Positions 23,385-35,074 of a stretch of DNA of 64,000 nt are shown in pieces. The notes below the pieces were generated by a model. The model was not told where the DNA came from, did no database searches, and saw only the letters and a program-made list of their open reading frames with translations. The translations under genes were made by a program, and so were the position numbers. Source of the DNA: Emmonsiellopsis sp. PD_33 (Eukaryota; Ascomycota; Eurotiomycetes; Onygenales; Ajellomycetaceae); NCBI GenBank assembly GCA_032988165.1, contig JANTQF010000181.1:1-64000 (forward strand), read 5' to 3'. Positions within the stretch are counted from its first letter, which is position 1. The number at the start of each line of letters is the position of its first letter.

Positions 23385-24373
23385 TCATGTCCCTTCAGGA
23401 AAGTCAGCCAACCGACCGATATCCTCCCAGTCATCCAGCAATTTCAGCGTATCAACACACTTTTCCCTGATGGTTTTAAGCACATCGCTGCCCAGTGGTA
23501 ACCTAAACGGCATCTCCCGACTTGCACAGACCCCTTGACGTTTGACCGCATCAATAATTATCTCGGCCCCCCGTCTTGGATCTCCCGGTTGCCTCCCGCT
23601 TGCGCGGACGAGGTGCTCGTGTGTGGGCTCTACGATTACCGCGTAGTCGTCAATTTCTGATGAAGCCTTTGCCACCTGTGGACGTTCGAGGAGTTTCGTT
23701 CTGAAATATCCAGGTTCTACAAGCAGACATTTGATTCCCAGGTGTGCGACTTCTTTCTGGAAGGATTCCACAATTCCTAACCTCGAGTCAGTACGATGTC
23801 TAAAGAATATTCTGCTGGCACCGGCGGGAGGGGAGAAACTTACCTTCCAACGCGAATTTCGACGCCGCGTATGCGCTATCAAAGGGATCACCAGTCCAGC
23901 CGGCCATGGAGCCCATGAAAACGAATATCCCCGTCCTTCTCTGTCGGAAATGCGGTAGCACTGCTTGTGTGACTCTGATGCACCCAAAAACATTCGTGTC
24001 GAACTGAGCTGTATATTTCTCAATACTAGTTTTGAAGTCAGTGTTAGAGCAACGCGCCTCCCCTCCCCCAATTACAGGTGAAATATTACCTAGTCTCCTC
24101 CAACGTCCCAACGTCAATATACCCAGCATTATTGACCACGACATCAATGCGGCCATGAATTTCCAACGCGCCCAAGACCTTCGCATCAATTTCTTCCTGT
24201 GGAGCCGTGACGTCGAGCTCGAATACGCTCGCCCCGGCAAACCTTTGCGGTTCGAGCCTATCGACATTTCGAGACGTAGCGATAGCATGGTCGCCTCGGG
24301 CGATGATTAGGTTGATGAGCTCTTCGCCGAAGCCGGATGAGCATCCCGTTACTAGCCATACTAGTGGTGCCAT
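23385..24373 (-). CDS. Short-chain dehydrogenase/reductase
   Basis: Classical SDR, NAD(P)-dependent oxidoreductase of unknown substrate. Exons from high to low: 24373-24090, 24025-23844, 23776-23385, giving 858 nt and 285 aa; introns are 64 and 67 bp. Cofactor motif TGCSSGFGEE near the N-terminus, DVTAPQ, the NNAG motif (VVNNAGYI), the catalytic Ser in VFMGSMAGW, and Tyr-x-x-x-Lys in SAYAASKFALEG, followed by VEPGYFRTKL. An Arg close after the glycine motif (TSRNVDRL) favours NADP. Similar fungal proteins are often annotated as retinol dehydrogenase-like or oxidoreductase; the substrate is not readable here. No evident tie to the biotin genes. Confidence 0.92.
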
Positions 24374-24938
24374 TTTGCCAGTTCTGTTGATAGTATATAT
24401 ACAAACTAAGTAACGTTGGAAGAATGGGGAGGCTACGGGGAGGTTTATTGTTTTTTTATTTTAATTTATATAGCTTATGGCATGGAAATTCATTGCGTCA
24501 TTGGATCCCTAGAATTCCACGGTCTTTGAAATTTGGCTGAAGATTAACGCTCCAATGGTAGGCGCCCGCAACGTTCTGGCAGAACTCAATTGCGGCAGCA
24601 ATGGATAACCGCCAACATAATGACCGAATCCAAAAGGAACCGATTTCAGGAATAGATCTGTCAAGCCTCATTTCCCAGCAACGATGTGAGTCTACGTGCC
24701 CGAACTAATATGTCATCATATTCGCAATCATCCAAGCTGTCAGTAGGAAGTGGGTGCACTGTTGCTTATAATCACATTTCCCCCATCACAACATAGAAAA
24801 CGATCCGATTTCAATGGGTAGTTTCTATATATCTGGTGGGAAACAACAGGAACTGTGCTGAAAGCAATTACCCCTACATCCACAGGACATCTATTTCCAA
24901 CAAACATCAATTACAAACCAACCCCTCTGTAACCCAAT
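24374..24938. other. Intergenic region, SDR promoter
   Basis: No coding frame with family features over 565 bp. It holds the SDR promoter and the 3' flank of the downstream minus-strand gene. An AT-rich run lies near 24445-24480. Confidence 0.5.
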
Positions 24939-25963
24939 CTAATCAATCCCCTTGGCAAAACTCTTCCCCCCAGCTTGCGCATCAATCTCCATACTCTGAT
25001 CCACACCACACTGTCTAAACACCGCCTGGGGACTAATAGTCTTCGAAACCGCACTATGGGCGCCCGTCTTCTTCAACGTCTCCATTTCAGCCTTGATAGC
25101 CGTCATAGCAGGCGCGAGCGCCGCAAAGGGGAAAATCATAATCTTAAACCCGAGCTCTTTAGCCTCATCGGCAGTGATTGACGGCGTGGCACCGGATTCG
25201 ACCATATTCAGCAGACACGGTGTTGGCGCCAGCTCGTGGATAGCTTGTTTAGCCTGCTCTTTCGAACGCACGCCTTCGAGGAATGCAACGTCTGCACCAG
25301 CTTCCACCGCGGCCTTGAGACGCGCAATGGCCTCGTCGTAGCCGTATGATTGTAGGGAATCGGTTCGCGCAATTATGACGATGTCGCTCCCGATCCGCTG
25401 TCTAGCCTGCACAGCAGCTCTAATGCGGGTGATGTATGTTTCTGTATCGACGAGTTCCTTGCCAGCAAGATGTCCACATCGCTTTGTCTGTACCTGGTCT
25501 TCAATATGCAGACCCGCCACACCGGATTGGGCATACTGCTGCACCGTTCGTGCAATCATTATGGGCCCACCATATCCAGTATCCGCATCCGCGATGAGCG
25601 GGAGAGGGCTGTCAGGGTAATGTGGAAGGGCCGCGATGGAGGCGATCATTTCAGCGTGTGTGCGCATTTGCGTTTGCGTCAGGAGGCCAAGATCTGCGTG
25701 GCCGATTACTGATGCTGTGCTCCCAGCACCGGTCTGGGTGGATTGGATGTCAGCAAATGGCTCTCCGGTGGCAAGGCAACATATGAGACGGAAGATGGTC
25801 CACGTACCATATACAGACCATCGAAACCAACTTCAAGAGCAATGCGCGCGGAGAAGCCATCGTAAACTCCTGGGAGCATGATGAAGGAGGACGGTTCTTG
25901 CAGCTTGCGCCGCAGCTTCGTGGCCGCAGACACCTGCGGGGAGGCGTTATTATCGAGGGCCAT
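24939..25963 (-). CDS. Isocitrate lyase / PEP mutase family protein
   Basis: TIM-barrel enzyme of the isocitrate lyase/phosphoenolpyruvate mutase superfamily, which makes or breaks C-C or C-P bonds of small keto acids. Exons from high to low: 25963-25808 and 25733-24939, with a 74-bp intron (316 aa). The join gives GLYMTGAGSTAS, the family's substrate loop. Motifs: LPGVYDGFSARIA, LPLIADADTGYGG (metal Asp), HIEDQ and the KRCGH signature with catalytic Cys, IIARTDS and ADVAFLEG. Length matches carboxyvinyl-phosphonate phosphorylmutase and methylisocitrate-lyase-like proteins, much shorter than glyoxylate-cycle isocitrate lyase. Exact reaction (oxaloacetate hydrolase, dimethylmalate or methylisocitrate lyase) is undecided. 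Confidence 0.92.
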
Positions 25964-27757
25964 ATTGGTTGCAGCAGGCGCGGGTTTTAGAAAAGGGTGT
26001 TAATGCTCGTGGAGGTCGATGATGGACGTTCACAGCCCTACAAGCCGTTGGTATAAGCAATCCCATCGAACGCGAAGAGGAGAGATTTGCTCCTATATCG
26101 GAGATCCATTGATCAGCAAAAATGGACAGCGGCTACCCTCGCCTTAAACATCTCCGTGCCCCGCCCGCCAAAACCCCCTCTTTCTATTCTCCTCACGCAT
26201 CAGCAAAGACTACCTTTCGGCGTCTGAACGGAAGTAGGCCGATTATGCAGGCCACACATGGTTGGCGACAGGATTACCGACATCGGGGTTAGCCTGCCTC
26301 GGAACAAGGTTGAAGGGAGGTGGGATTAAGGTGGTGGGGGTGAGGGTGGGGGTGCATCCACGGGTCAGAGTGGGGCCAGAACGTGGATTTATGCTTCTTC
26401 GATGCCAAGACGCTAACACTGCTTCAGGACTAGTTAGATGACAAAGACGAAGATGAAGCTAAGGCAGGAGAGGATACCTAAGCGAATTCCCAAGGTTCAG
26501 ATACCCTGAAGTATGAACTCTAGAGAGGGTCTCTTGAGCGCCAAAATAACCCTTGTTTCAGCAGGAGAGACATTCCATTAACCTTTTTCTACAAAGCCCA
26601 TAATACAGAACCCCTCTAGCCCCCTAAGAACTATCAACAAACCGAAAGTGCTTGTAGCTGAAATACATATATCCATTATCTATCCCGCAAGTGATCCGCT
26701 ACAGGAAACAGGAGATCTGGAATCGGACTATTTCTCTCCTCAGTGTCGCTGAATGGCCAATATATCTGATTTATTAGGAAGCAGGCTCTTGTCTCTCACC
26801 CAGTCTGTACTTTCTTTCTCACTAACTAGTACTTAGTATTGTTCAAATTCGCCATAGTAGCAATGCCGATACGCCTGATGCTACTCCCTCATTCCTCACT
26901 TGGATACAGGGGAAAGTATCTCAGGTACGCTCTTGCTATCATGTGCAATATAACCTGAGAGTTATGGGGTGTCTAATTATAAGACAAATAACCAACAGCT
27001 TCTAGCATTGATGCACTCACAGCGGAGAAACCGATCATCTGAACCACTTCCCAGACCAGGAATCTTAATGTGAAAATTTGAGAAAATTGTGACTGTTTGC
27101 AAGGACATGGAATCTTTTACTGAAATTTGCTTGTTCTTTGTGTGGTCTTGTATCTTTTCAACCACAGACCCAAACTGCTTGTTATACAGCATATTACCTC
27201 ACAAGCTGTCACCTGCCCAAAGAAGGCAGAAGGCGAGGCCGTAATACCGGAAAAGATTCTAGATCATGGAAATTGTTTTGGGAAAATCACATGGAATTCT
27301 GTCTAAGGCAATGATCATGTCAACTACCGATGTGGGCATACGGCCTAACATCAGACAGGCCGACATTCGGCCTTTTAAACTGAGAGATCAAGGCTCTGTG
27401 ATATATTTTGAGACTTGGATCAGAGAGCTCATCACTAGCAGTGGAGCGTCCCAAAATCTGATAGGAGACATTTTGAAGCAATACAAGGTTTGAACCAATG
27501 ATGGCTGCTAATCATACCCACACATTCAGTAAGTTAGTTAAGCCTCTTCTCCTTGGTGAATTTCGTGTGTCCCTGGCCTTTCGAAATCTAGCGTTGTATG
27601 GATTCCCAGCCGGATACCTGTTGGTATCCCTCGATAAAGCACTGAAATATGGATCACATAACAATGTAGCAAAATAATAATAAAAGGAATATGCATGCTT
27701 TATTATTGTCAAGTCTATTTCTCGCATGACGACGCCTCCAATATCGTTATATATAGT
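25964..27757. other. 1.8-kb intergenic region with G-rich block
   Basis: No gene recognised. A G-rich tract at about 26327-26352 (runs of 3-5 G) lies 370 bp upstream of the ICL-family start. Small frames at 26977-27192 (minus) and 27266-27493 (plus) have no domain or codon-use support and I leave them uncalled. Confidence 0.5.
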
Positions 27758-29167
27758 TTATTTCCCAAGCGTCTCCTCACTCTCTATCGTCACTTCGTCC
27801 ACTTTCTGTTTCTCAAGCTCGTTAAACTTGCGCACAACCTGCAAAGTGGCAAAATAACTAAACGGCAACGCAATAAACCAAAGCGCAAAATTAATACTCG
27901 CCGTAGCAATCAACGCCGTAGGGACAGCCTGCACTCCAAATCCCACCGCAACCGCTGCCGTCTCGATCCCACGCAGCAGAGAACTATACCGGATCTGATC
28001 ACCCGGTGAGTCTGAGAGATTGCTAATGCACCAGTAAATATAATTCTCGACCATGCTGAGACTGATGCGTTCGAATAGGAAAAGACCAAAGCCCCGGCCA
28101 AATGCGCGCTGGTCTTCCCAGTCCAGCGTCGGGTTCGTGTGTCGGTACTCGTTTTGGATAATCACTGCCCAAATCCAGGTCGCGGTGTTCAGGGCGGCGA
28201 TAACAGCATACGTGACCAGCGCACGCGTCTGTCGACGTTTAACCCATGGGATATCGACGAGCGTGCCTACCAGCCAGGTGGCTAGGTTCCCAACGATAGC
28301 GTACATGAAGCTCCCCAGCGCACGGGATCGGACGGTGAAGTATGTTGCTAGGTATGTGCCGGGGTACGCTTGGATCCATCCATAGTACCAGAAGAGCGGA
28401 ATAAGTAGGATGATCGATTTGCTTCGGGCAAGCCGCCACATCTCCCTGGCTTCCTCGCGCCAGTGGGTGCCCCTTGGCGCCTCTATGCGCGTGCCATCGT
28501 CCCTCTGCACTTTCTCCGGATTGGAGAGTAAAAGTCCAAAGAAGAAGCCGAGACATTGGATGGCGATGAATGCCAAATACGTCTGATACCCGACCTGGCC
28601 ACGCTGGTTGATTTTGTGGTTAATCCCGAGCGAAATGGCGCCTCCGATCAAGTTTCCGCCGTTCCGGAACGTGAACCAAGTAGCAATATAGCGGCCCCGT
28701 TTATGGGACTCGGGATACCCGGTGGATATAGCACCCTCGACACTCCAGAAAAATCCCGCGCTGATACCACAGGCCACAGAGCCCACGTACACGAACCAAG
28801 TCGACCCAAAGCGGTTGTTGACATACAGACCAGCTGCATAGAGGGGGTATCCAAGAGCGCCAATGGCGAGCGTGTAGCGGAATCCAATGATATTCGTCAA
28901 CCAGGGGCCTGCAAAGCAGGTAACTGTCATAAATGCGTAGAGGAGGGCGTTTGCGGCGTTAACCAGATCGGGACTCTGCGAACCGCCTACACCCAGACCG
29001 TTCATGGCAGTCCAGATTCCGGGGGCGCTGAACGCGCAGCAACCGACGACAAGGATCTGGAAAAGGGTACTGCGGAAGAATTTCACCTTGCCTGGGGGTG
29101 CCGCAGGGGCGGGCGATGAACCTTGCTGCGCGAGCTCTTCATCTTTGCTGGTAGTTGGACTCGTCAT
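27758..29167 (-). CDS. UNC93-like major facilitator transporter
   Basis: Integral membrane protein of the UNC93-like branch of the major facilitator superfamily, 469 aa in one exon. A Pro/Ala-rich cytosolic N-terminus of ~28 residues leads into FFRSTLFQILVVGCCAFSAP and about 11-12 hydrophobic segments. Typical family features are the first segment followed by GIWTAMNGLGVGG, ANALLYAFM in the second segment, FFWSVEGAISTGYPE and KRGRYIATWFTFRN. The C-terminus is short and charged (EKQKVDEVTIESEETLGK). The substrate is unknown for most fungal members. It diverges from a TauD-type dioxygenase with 816 bp between starts, so a role in uptake of that enzyme's substrate is possible but only inferred. 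Confidence 0.9.
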   Translation of the reverse strand: MTSPTTSKDEELAQQGSSPAPAAPPGKVKFFRSTLFQILVVGCCAFSAPGIWTAMNGLGVGGSQSPDLVNAANALLYAFMTVTCFAGPWLTNIIGFRYTLAIGALGYPLYAAGLYVNNRFGSTWFVYVGSVACGISAGFFWSVEGAISTGYPESHKRGRYIATWFTFRNGGNLIGGAISLGINHKINQRGQVGYQTYLAFIAIQCLGFFFGLLLSNPEKVQRDDGTRIEAPRGTHWREEAREMWRLARSKSIILLIPLFWYYGWIQAYPGTYLATYFTVRSRALGSFMYAIVGNLATWLVGTLVDIPWVKRRQTRALVTYAVIAALNTATWIWAVIIQNEYRHTNPTLDWEDQRAFGRGFGLFLFERISLSMVENYIYWCISNLSDSPGDQIRYSSLLRGIETAAVAVGFGVQAVPTALIATASINFALWFIALPFSYFATLQVVRKFNELEKQKVDEVTIESEETLGK

Positions 29168-29983
29168 CGTTGGATGGAAGAGGGAACAAAATCACGCCCC
29201 GGTTTGAATTATCCAGCGAAGGGCGCGGCAGAGACTGACTGCTCTTTCATTCAAAGGAAATTCCACGACAGCAAGCAGGGGAGGTCGGATAAATAAAAGC
29301 TCCCCTGGTCTGGCCTTGCAGGCTTGGGTCGCACATGGCGAGCTCGATAAACCTGCCGGAAACATGTTCCCAAGCTGCTGGGTTATCTCAAGCCGCAAGC
29401 ACGCAAGATAGTGCTATTGTGGCATGATAGATCGGCCAGCCTAGCTGCTGTTGTTAGTGCTCACTTTGCTGCTAATGGGAGGAGAAGTTCGTGAGGTGAT
29501 AGATAGCCTGTGGTTCCGTCGTGAAGTTAGCCCTAATTTCTAACTAGCGCGTTCATGACATCTTCCATCCCTCTTCTTGCACCAGCAGCAGGATCCCAGT
29601 AGCGGTATCTCAGAAACTCAACTATGTCGTATCAAGGGCTGTCGGCATATTCCCCCCATTGCCTGGACGCTTCTACATTGGCAAATGGGACCGAATCAAC
29701 TTCAAGAGGACGAATTATCGCTCGGCGCCCAGTGAATCCTCCGAAGCAATGTCGTGATATGGGAGCGGGATGAGCGAATAGCCTAGTGCAGGAGAGAGAT
29801 AACCCGTCGCCATCCAGATATCAAACTACGCATTCATCGGGTATCCATACCCCTCATCCCCTCATTTGACTGTCATCCCGGCAATCTATTTATGTGGCAG
29901 TTTCCACGCACCAGACCCGACAGCTTGGACAACCCCTATGCACCTATCTCCGAGCAAACAAGGACTCGAACATAGTACTCAAC
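29168..29983. promoter_or_regulatory. Divergent promoter, transporter / dioxygenase
   Basis: Shared 5' region of the two divergent genes. The upstream open reading continues in phase from 29894, so an alternative start 90 nt earlier exists for the dioxygenase. No specific site was assigned. Confidence 0.45.
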
Positions 29984-31171
29984 ATGACCACCGTTATTAA
30001 CCAGCTTGAAGCCCAAACAAGCGCCCTCAAACTGGACGGCAACGCCTCCACGGCGCTTGTATTCGAGCCATTTGACCTGCCATCAACAAACCAGCGTGTG
30101 CTCGGCAAACCCCATATTGACGACACAGTCATCCCTCTAGCATTACGCCCATCTGCTCCCGACAACACAGAGGTCGACCTTGACACCGTCGTTAAGACCA
30201 TAAAGTCTCTCCAGGCGCAGGATGGCATTTTGACCAAAAAGCTCGCGCGCCACGGAACTCTCCTCTTCAGGGGTCTCCCAATCCACAACGCGGAGGACTT
30301 TAGCAAATTTGCCCACGCATTTGGTTACAAACCACATGAAATCATCGGCATCGTCGTCGATAGACCACTCCTCGCACCCAACGTCGCTCCCGCGAATGAA
30401 GCGCCCAAGGATGTCCTCATATACAACCACAACGAGTCCCCCCAAGTCCCCCATGCCCCCGAATACATTTTCTTCTACGGACACCGCGCGCCGAAGAAGG
30501 GCGGCGAGAGCCCCATCGCCTCCTCGGTAGAACTCTTCTACCGCGCCCAGCAAGAAATTCCTGAATTCATAGCCGAGCTATCCGAGAAAGGCATCCTTAG
30601 CAAAGTCATCTACAAAGTCGAGCAACAATACAAAGGCGGCTCAACACTAAAGCAAGCCTTCGGTAAAGAGATCAAAGAAGACGACGACGAAGCCACACGA
30701 CGCGCAAAAGTCGAGGCCCAAATCGCCCGCTACGGCCGCGGTAAGCATACGACATGGGAATGGACCGAGGACGGACTCGTCCTCACACATCGCCTGCCCT
30801 CAATCCGCACACAGCCAAATACGAACCTCCCCACGCTCTTCACGGGGCTGGCGGCATATTATAAGAATGCGCAGGTGAATAGCGGTGCGCGGAAGAATGT
30901 GACGCAGCAGTATTTTGGCGACGGGTCGCCGATCCCGGAGAAGTATTTGGCGCATCTAGCGAAGATTACGGATGAGATTCGTGTCTTGCATAAGTGGGAG
31001 CAGGGCGATGTGTTGGTGTATGATAATGTCATTGCGCAGCATGGGAGGGAGCCATGGGAGGGGGAGCAGACAGACCGGGTCGTTTTTGCCAGTTTGTTCG
31101 ATGGGGATAATGTGCCTGGGGCATATGGAGATGGAGACTGGGCGCAGGTCGTACAGGCGCTTGATGGATAG
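29984..31171 (+). CDS. TauD/TfdA-type Fe(II)/2-oxoglutarate dioxygenase
   Basis: Non-heme iron oxygenase using 2-oxoglutarate and O2 to hydroxylate small substrates such as sulfonates or aryloxy acids. Single exon, 395 aa from the Met of MTTVINQLEAQ; an in-phase Met at 29894 would add 30 residues, but the later start fits family length. Metal ligands are visible: NHNESPQVPH (His-x-Glu) and AQHGREPWEG (distal His), with the 2-oxoglutarate Arg in DRVVFASLFDG. GTLLFRGLPIHNAEDFSKF is the family N-terminal block and TTWEWTEDGLVLTHRLPS is typical of the clavaminate synthase-like/At3g21360 group. The first two thirds use mostly C in third codon positions, the last third mostly G. The exact substrate is unknown. 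Confidence 0.9.
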   Translation: MTTVINQLEAQTSALKLDGNASTALVFEPFDLPSTNQRVLGKPHIDDTVIPLALRPSAPDNTEVDLDTVVKTIKSLQAQDGILTKKLARHGTLLFRGLPIHNAEDFSKFAHAFGYKPHEIIGIVVDRPLLAPNVAPANEAPKDVLIYNHNESPQVPHAPEYIFFYGHRAPKKGGESPIASSVELFYRAQQEIPEFIAELSEKGILSKVIYKVEQQYKGGSTLKQAFGKEIKEDDDEATRRAKVEAQIARYGRGKHTTWEWTEDGLVLTHRLPSIRTQPNTNLPTLFTGLAAYYKNAQVNSGARKNVTQQYFGDGSPIPEKYLAHLAKITDEIRVLHKWEQGDVLVYDNVIAQHGREPWEGEQTDRVVFASLFDGDNVPGAYGDGDWAQVVQALDG

Positions 31172-31955
31172 TTGGGATTTGGTTGGTGTGTATGTTTGTA
31201 TCTGTTTGTTAAATGGCTTGTTTGTGTCCAATGATTTTTAGCGATTTTTCAAAGCCCCGGATAGGAATCAAAGCAAAAGCCGCGCAGACTTGTTGCTTGA
31301 AATCTGGGAATTACGTGCATTGCGTTTGCTATTCACGCCCAGGATAGGAACTGTGATATGAGCGGTTTGCTATCAATCATATCACGATGCACTGTAATGA
31401 TAATCCATTGAGCCATGCGAAAACCGCGGAACTAATTCGAAGGCCAGCAAATAGCAATAGGTCGAAAGATAATGAATAGAAGTGAAACGAATGACAGGAT
31501 AAATAGGCGATCTAAATTGGCAAAGAAAAGGGCTAGCAATCAACACGTAAGGCTTCAATGTGTAAATTGCGAGGGTAAATAGAAACAGGAAGGAAGAGAA
31601 AGGATGAAAGAAAAGCATAAAACGTGATGCGACAAAATTTGAACGTGGCTGAGCCATACGCAGCTCCCAGTAATGATAGCGCTGCTCCCTGTCGTGGCGC
31701 AGTAAAAATTAACGATAGATCATTTCGTTATATTATAAAATGAGGAAACAGGGTTGGGATGAGAAATTTTTAAAGGGATATGAAGAACAAGCAGAATTTA
31801 AGACGATGTTGAATCACACGGCGTGGAGTAAGGAGAGGATTGTGACCCCGAATCTGACGAGATAGATTCTGTAACTAGCCGGGGAGTGCAGTTTGTAATC
31901 GAGATGTGGGGAAATCTGCAGTTTTAGGGGATGGAATATGACATTCGCCCTGGGT
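31172..31955. other. Intergenic, tail-to-tail
   Basis: A 784-bp spacer holding the 3' ends of the dioxygenase and KAR5-like genes. No recognisable gene or repeat. Confidence 0.5.
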
Positions 31956-33876
31956 CTAAGCTGGGTCTAAGTCTGGAATGGGATCCCTGGCTTGCCGTCG
32001 ATGGTCAATAATAAGTACAGCCAACAATATCATGCTTGGAACACCGAAAATGACCGTAATAAGACCCAAGATTCCAATATGTATGTATTCGCCGGGTAGG
32101 GATTCTAGTGTGTGCCACAAGTCGACGATGCCCGTGGGAAAGATACCGACAACGTGGACTTGGAATGTCAGTAAGGATCTTAGAGGTGGGAGAATACACT
32201 TACGAAGCCAGATAGTTCCCGCCCAGACGAATCTGGGGTAAGGAGGCAAGAAGAAAGCAACTGCAGAGACTGCAAGCCACCAGTACATGGAACTGACTAC
32301 TCCGCCAAGACTAGCGATTTTGCTGAATGCCTTGAAAGTGTCGTCGACCGAAGTCTGGAGATTCGCTGCAGAGGTCGTAACCTCAGTAAGGAGAGCCTGG
32401 GTAATTCTTATGTCGGTTTGGAACATCTTCTGCAAACGGACATGGTCCTCCATTTGCTGCATTTGAGCTTGTTGAAGCGACACGGCTTTTGTTTCGAATT
32501 GCTCGAACACTTGGTCGAAGAGTTGGAACCGCTACTATGATTAGCTTGAGTCCGATTTATCTTAGGACCAACATACCGAATCTAAAGAGTCGTGTTTTCC
32601 TTCCATCGAAGTGATAAAATCTTTGACAGCTTGCTATACATTGGTTTAGCAAGTCTCAAGGGAGGGACGGGAAGATAAAATACCATGGAATAATAAATAT
32701 TGTTGAAGTCCTCCGCTATGAGCTGCAAGTCCTGGCTCATTAAAGACTTGACTGATTCCCTCGCCGAGGAAAGTAAATCTAGGCTTTCCTCATGGTTCCG
32801 CCTTTCAATCTCGGTCAACTCTGAGGCTCGTCTAGCATTGGCTAGATGAATTTCATGTAGGGACCGTTTTAGGTCGCGCATAGCATGAGCAGAGGAGGAG
32901 AGATCCTAACAATAGGTGAGAATTTCATCGATTACCGCCAAAGAAGATTGCACGCACCTTGGCAACATTCGAAGCCTCAGATTTGGTTTCGAAGATCGAC
33001 CCCCTCACTTCCTCCATGCCGTTGAAAATATTAGCAGCCAAGTTTTCATATCGCAACATTCCATCCTCAAGGTTTTGGAAAAGTGTGTCACGCATTTCCT
33101 CGACAACTTCGATAAATGCTTTGTGACGGGCAGTCTCAATGACGGTTTCTCTAAACGACTGGTTAAGGGAGTCCGTGAGAATAGAGGTGACATCAGCTAA
33201 ATCCTCGTATCGCTTTAGCCGTTCCTCTTTCTCGATTTCAATCCTAGCTGCTTGGCACATGACAGCGGCATTTTGTCTGCTATTACTGTAGCTAGTCCAC
33301 CACTGGGGTCTCGTTTCTAGGGCCTTCAGACATGGTCCTAACTGCGATGGCTGAAGCAAGTCTTCTTCCTCCAAGCGCGGGTGTCTTGCACGCGAGGAAG
33401 TGAGAACTGGTGAACACTGGTCAGGGATGGCGGCCCCAGCACCTATGTGCTCACATATGGCAAGTCTGGCCGCGAATAGTGACTTCACATTTTCCAACGA
33501 ATCGGCGACGCTCACCGTCCGGTCCTTGTCATTTTCGCTGATTGATTGGCATGATAGAATCAAGTCAGTTGCCGCGATCCGATTACATGAGGGCGAAGAT
33601 TTCATAGCATTGAGAAGTTCGATGGCGTCCGAGAGAACGCCATTTTGTTGGCTGGCCTGCACATTGAGAAGAGATGGGAGATCGGCATCACTGTAAACCA
33701 TGCGAGAGGGTGGATGATTTGAGTCTATGCCCAACTTCAAGTTAACATGGTATATGCAAAGAGGTCTCGATCATCATACCTTTCCGGAACGGCGGCAATT
33801 TGAAAGAAAATGCTCCTGTGGGTGTGGTAAAGATATGGAAGCCGAGGGCGGCAATCACAGGGATTTGGAACCTCAT
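31956..33876 (-). CDS. KAR5: KAR5/Tht1-like nuclear fusion protein
   Basis: Nuclear-envelope/ER membrane protein needed for nuclear membrane fusion (karyogamy) after mating. Six exons from high to low: 33876-33780, 33724-32958, 32905-32684, 32633-32577, 32531-32204, 32158-31956; 1,674 nt, 557 aa. The first exon encodes a signal peptide (MRFQIPVIAALGFHIFTTPTGAFS). The lumenal part is Cys-containing (SPSCNRIAATDLILSC, GPCLKALETRPQWWTSYS, AAVMCQAARIEIEKEE) and then becomes a long coiled coil (residues ~190-430). Hydrophobic segments near SMYWWLAVSAVAFFLPPY and ILGLITVIFGVPSMILLAVL close the protein, as in the family. Introns are 45-55 bp. The last one (32159-32203, 45 nt) keeps frame, so a version retaining 15 residues is possible. 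Confidence 0.85.
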
Positions 33877-34257
33877 CCTGTATATATGGGTAACATGAAA
33901 ATAGAGAAAAGAAGGAAAGGAAACGAAAATAGAATCACTGGTAACGCGTGGATATGATTCTCAGTTCAGACATGAGAGCCAAATTGCCCCGAAAAGAAAG
34001 AAATCAGTAGAGAGCATATGAAGAAATTAGAAAAGAAAGTGCTAGTTTTAATAGGAGCGCGTTCTATTCTAAGATGGACCATTCCGGGAAGAGGCATGAA
34101 TTCATTATTGAACGAAGGTTCTGCAGGACATTCGTGAGTTACAGTCTGGTAGAGAAACAGTGAAACCGCCAGTTGGACGGTGTTGACGGAGGATTGATTG
34201 CTGAAACAGAACAGGAGAAAGAGAAGACTGAAAGAAAGGGAAGGTTGATGTCGATTT
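33877..34257. promoter_or_regulatory. KAR5 upstream region up to the copia element
   Basis: 381 bp between the KAR5 start and the copia LTR. Together with 39485-39646 it once formed a 543-bp divergent promoter shared with the ribosomal L6 gene, before the insertion separated the two halves. Confidence 0.6.
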
Positions 34258-34372
34258 TGTGGGAAGGTTGAAGGTTCTCGGATTGCTACGCTAGCGAGAG
34301 AATCTATCTACTGTGCGATCACGTAATCGCGCTAAGCCCGATTGGGAGACTGGAGGCCTATGGCTGCCAACA
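34258..34372 (-). repeat. 3' LTR of copia element
   Basis: 115 bp, same length as the partner LTR; visible differences are all transitions. CpG is kept in the outer half and lost in the part next to the element interior. Confidence 0.93.
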
Positions 34373-35074
34373 CCCCCCCTCAAGCAGAGCTGCACAAAAA
34401 GCATAGATCTCATGAAAAACACTGAAAAACAACAAAATGTCACCAGACAGAGAAAAAACCTAGATACATGACCAGACTTGCTACTTCCTATCATCCCCAG
34501 CAGAAATCCCTAGCAAATCAATAAATCATGCAAAAGCAATAGTGCCCAGAGGCTTCATCAGGCTGTTGGCCACCATTTCAGCCATACCAATATGATCTAA
34601 TACTATAATGCTGTTCTTCAATTGAGATTGCAAGTAATAAAAATGTATATCTATATGCTTGCTACAGGCTGTAATTGTGGTGACTTAGGTGAGGTTAATT
34701 GTGCCCTTATTATCCACAAAAACCTGTATAGAAGATGTAGTGATAAATTCAATCTCTAACATGAGATTCTGAATTCACATTACTTTATGAACTGCCTTGC
34801 TGAGTGCAATGTATTCAGCTTCATTTAAATTGAGAGTCATGTAAGGTTATTTAGTGGAATGTCATGAGATTGGAGATCCTGTGAGCTTGAAGATGTAGCT
34901 GAATGTAGATTTTTATTTGCCATTTAATGGTTCTGCCCAATTAGAATCTGTATATCTGATGGGGAGGTAGGCATTGTTTAGAAACATCAGATTTGAGCTG
35001 TCAGATTAATGTTTATACTAGAGTCTGATTCTGGGGGTTTCTTTCAAATATCAGATGATGTGTAATAATACCTT

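Noticed and set aside
28556..29119. 187-codon plus-strand frame
   Set aside because: Antisense shadow of the transporter, whose membrane segments and family motifs are clear on the other strand.
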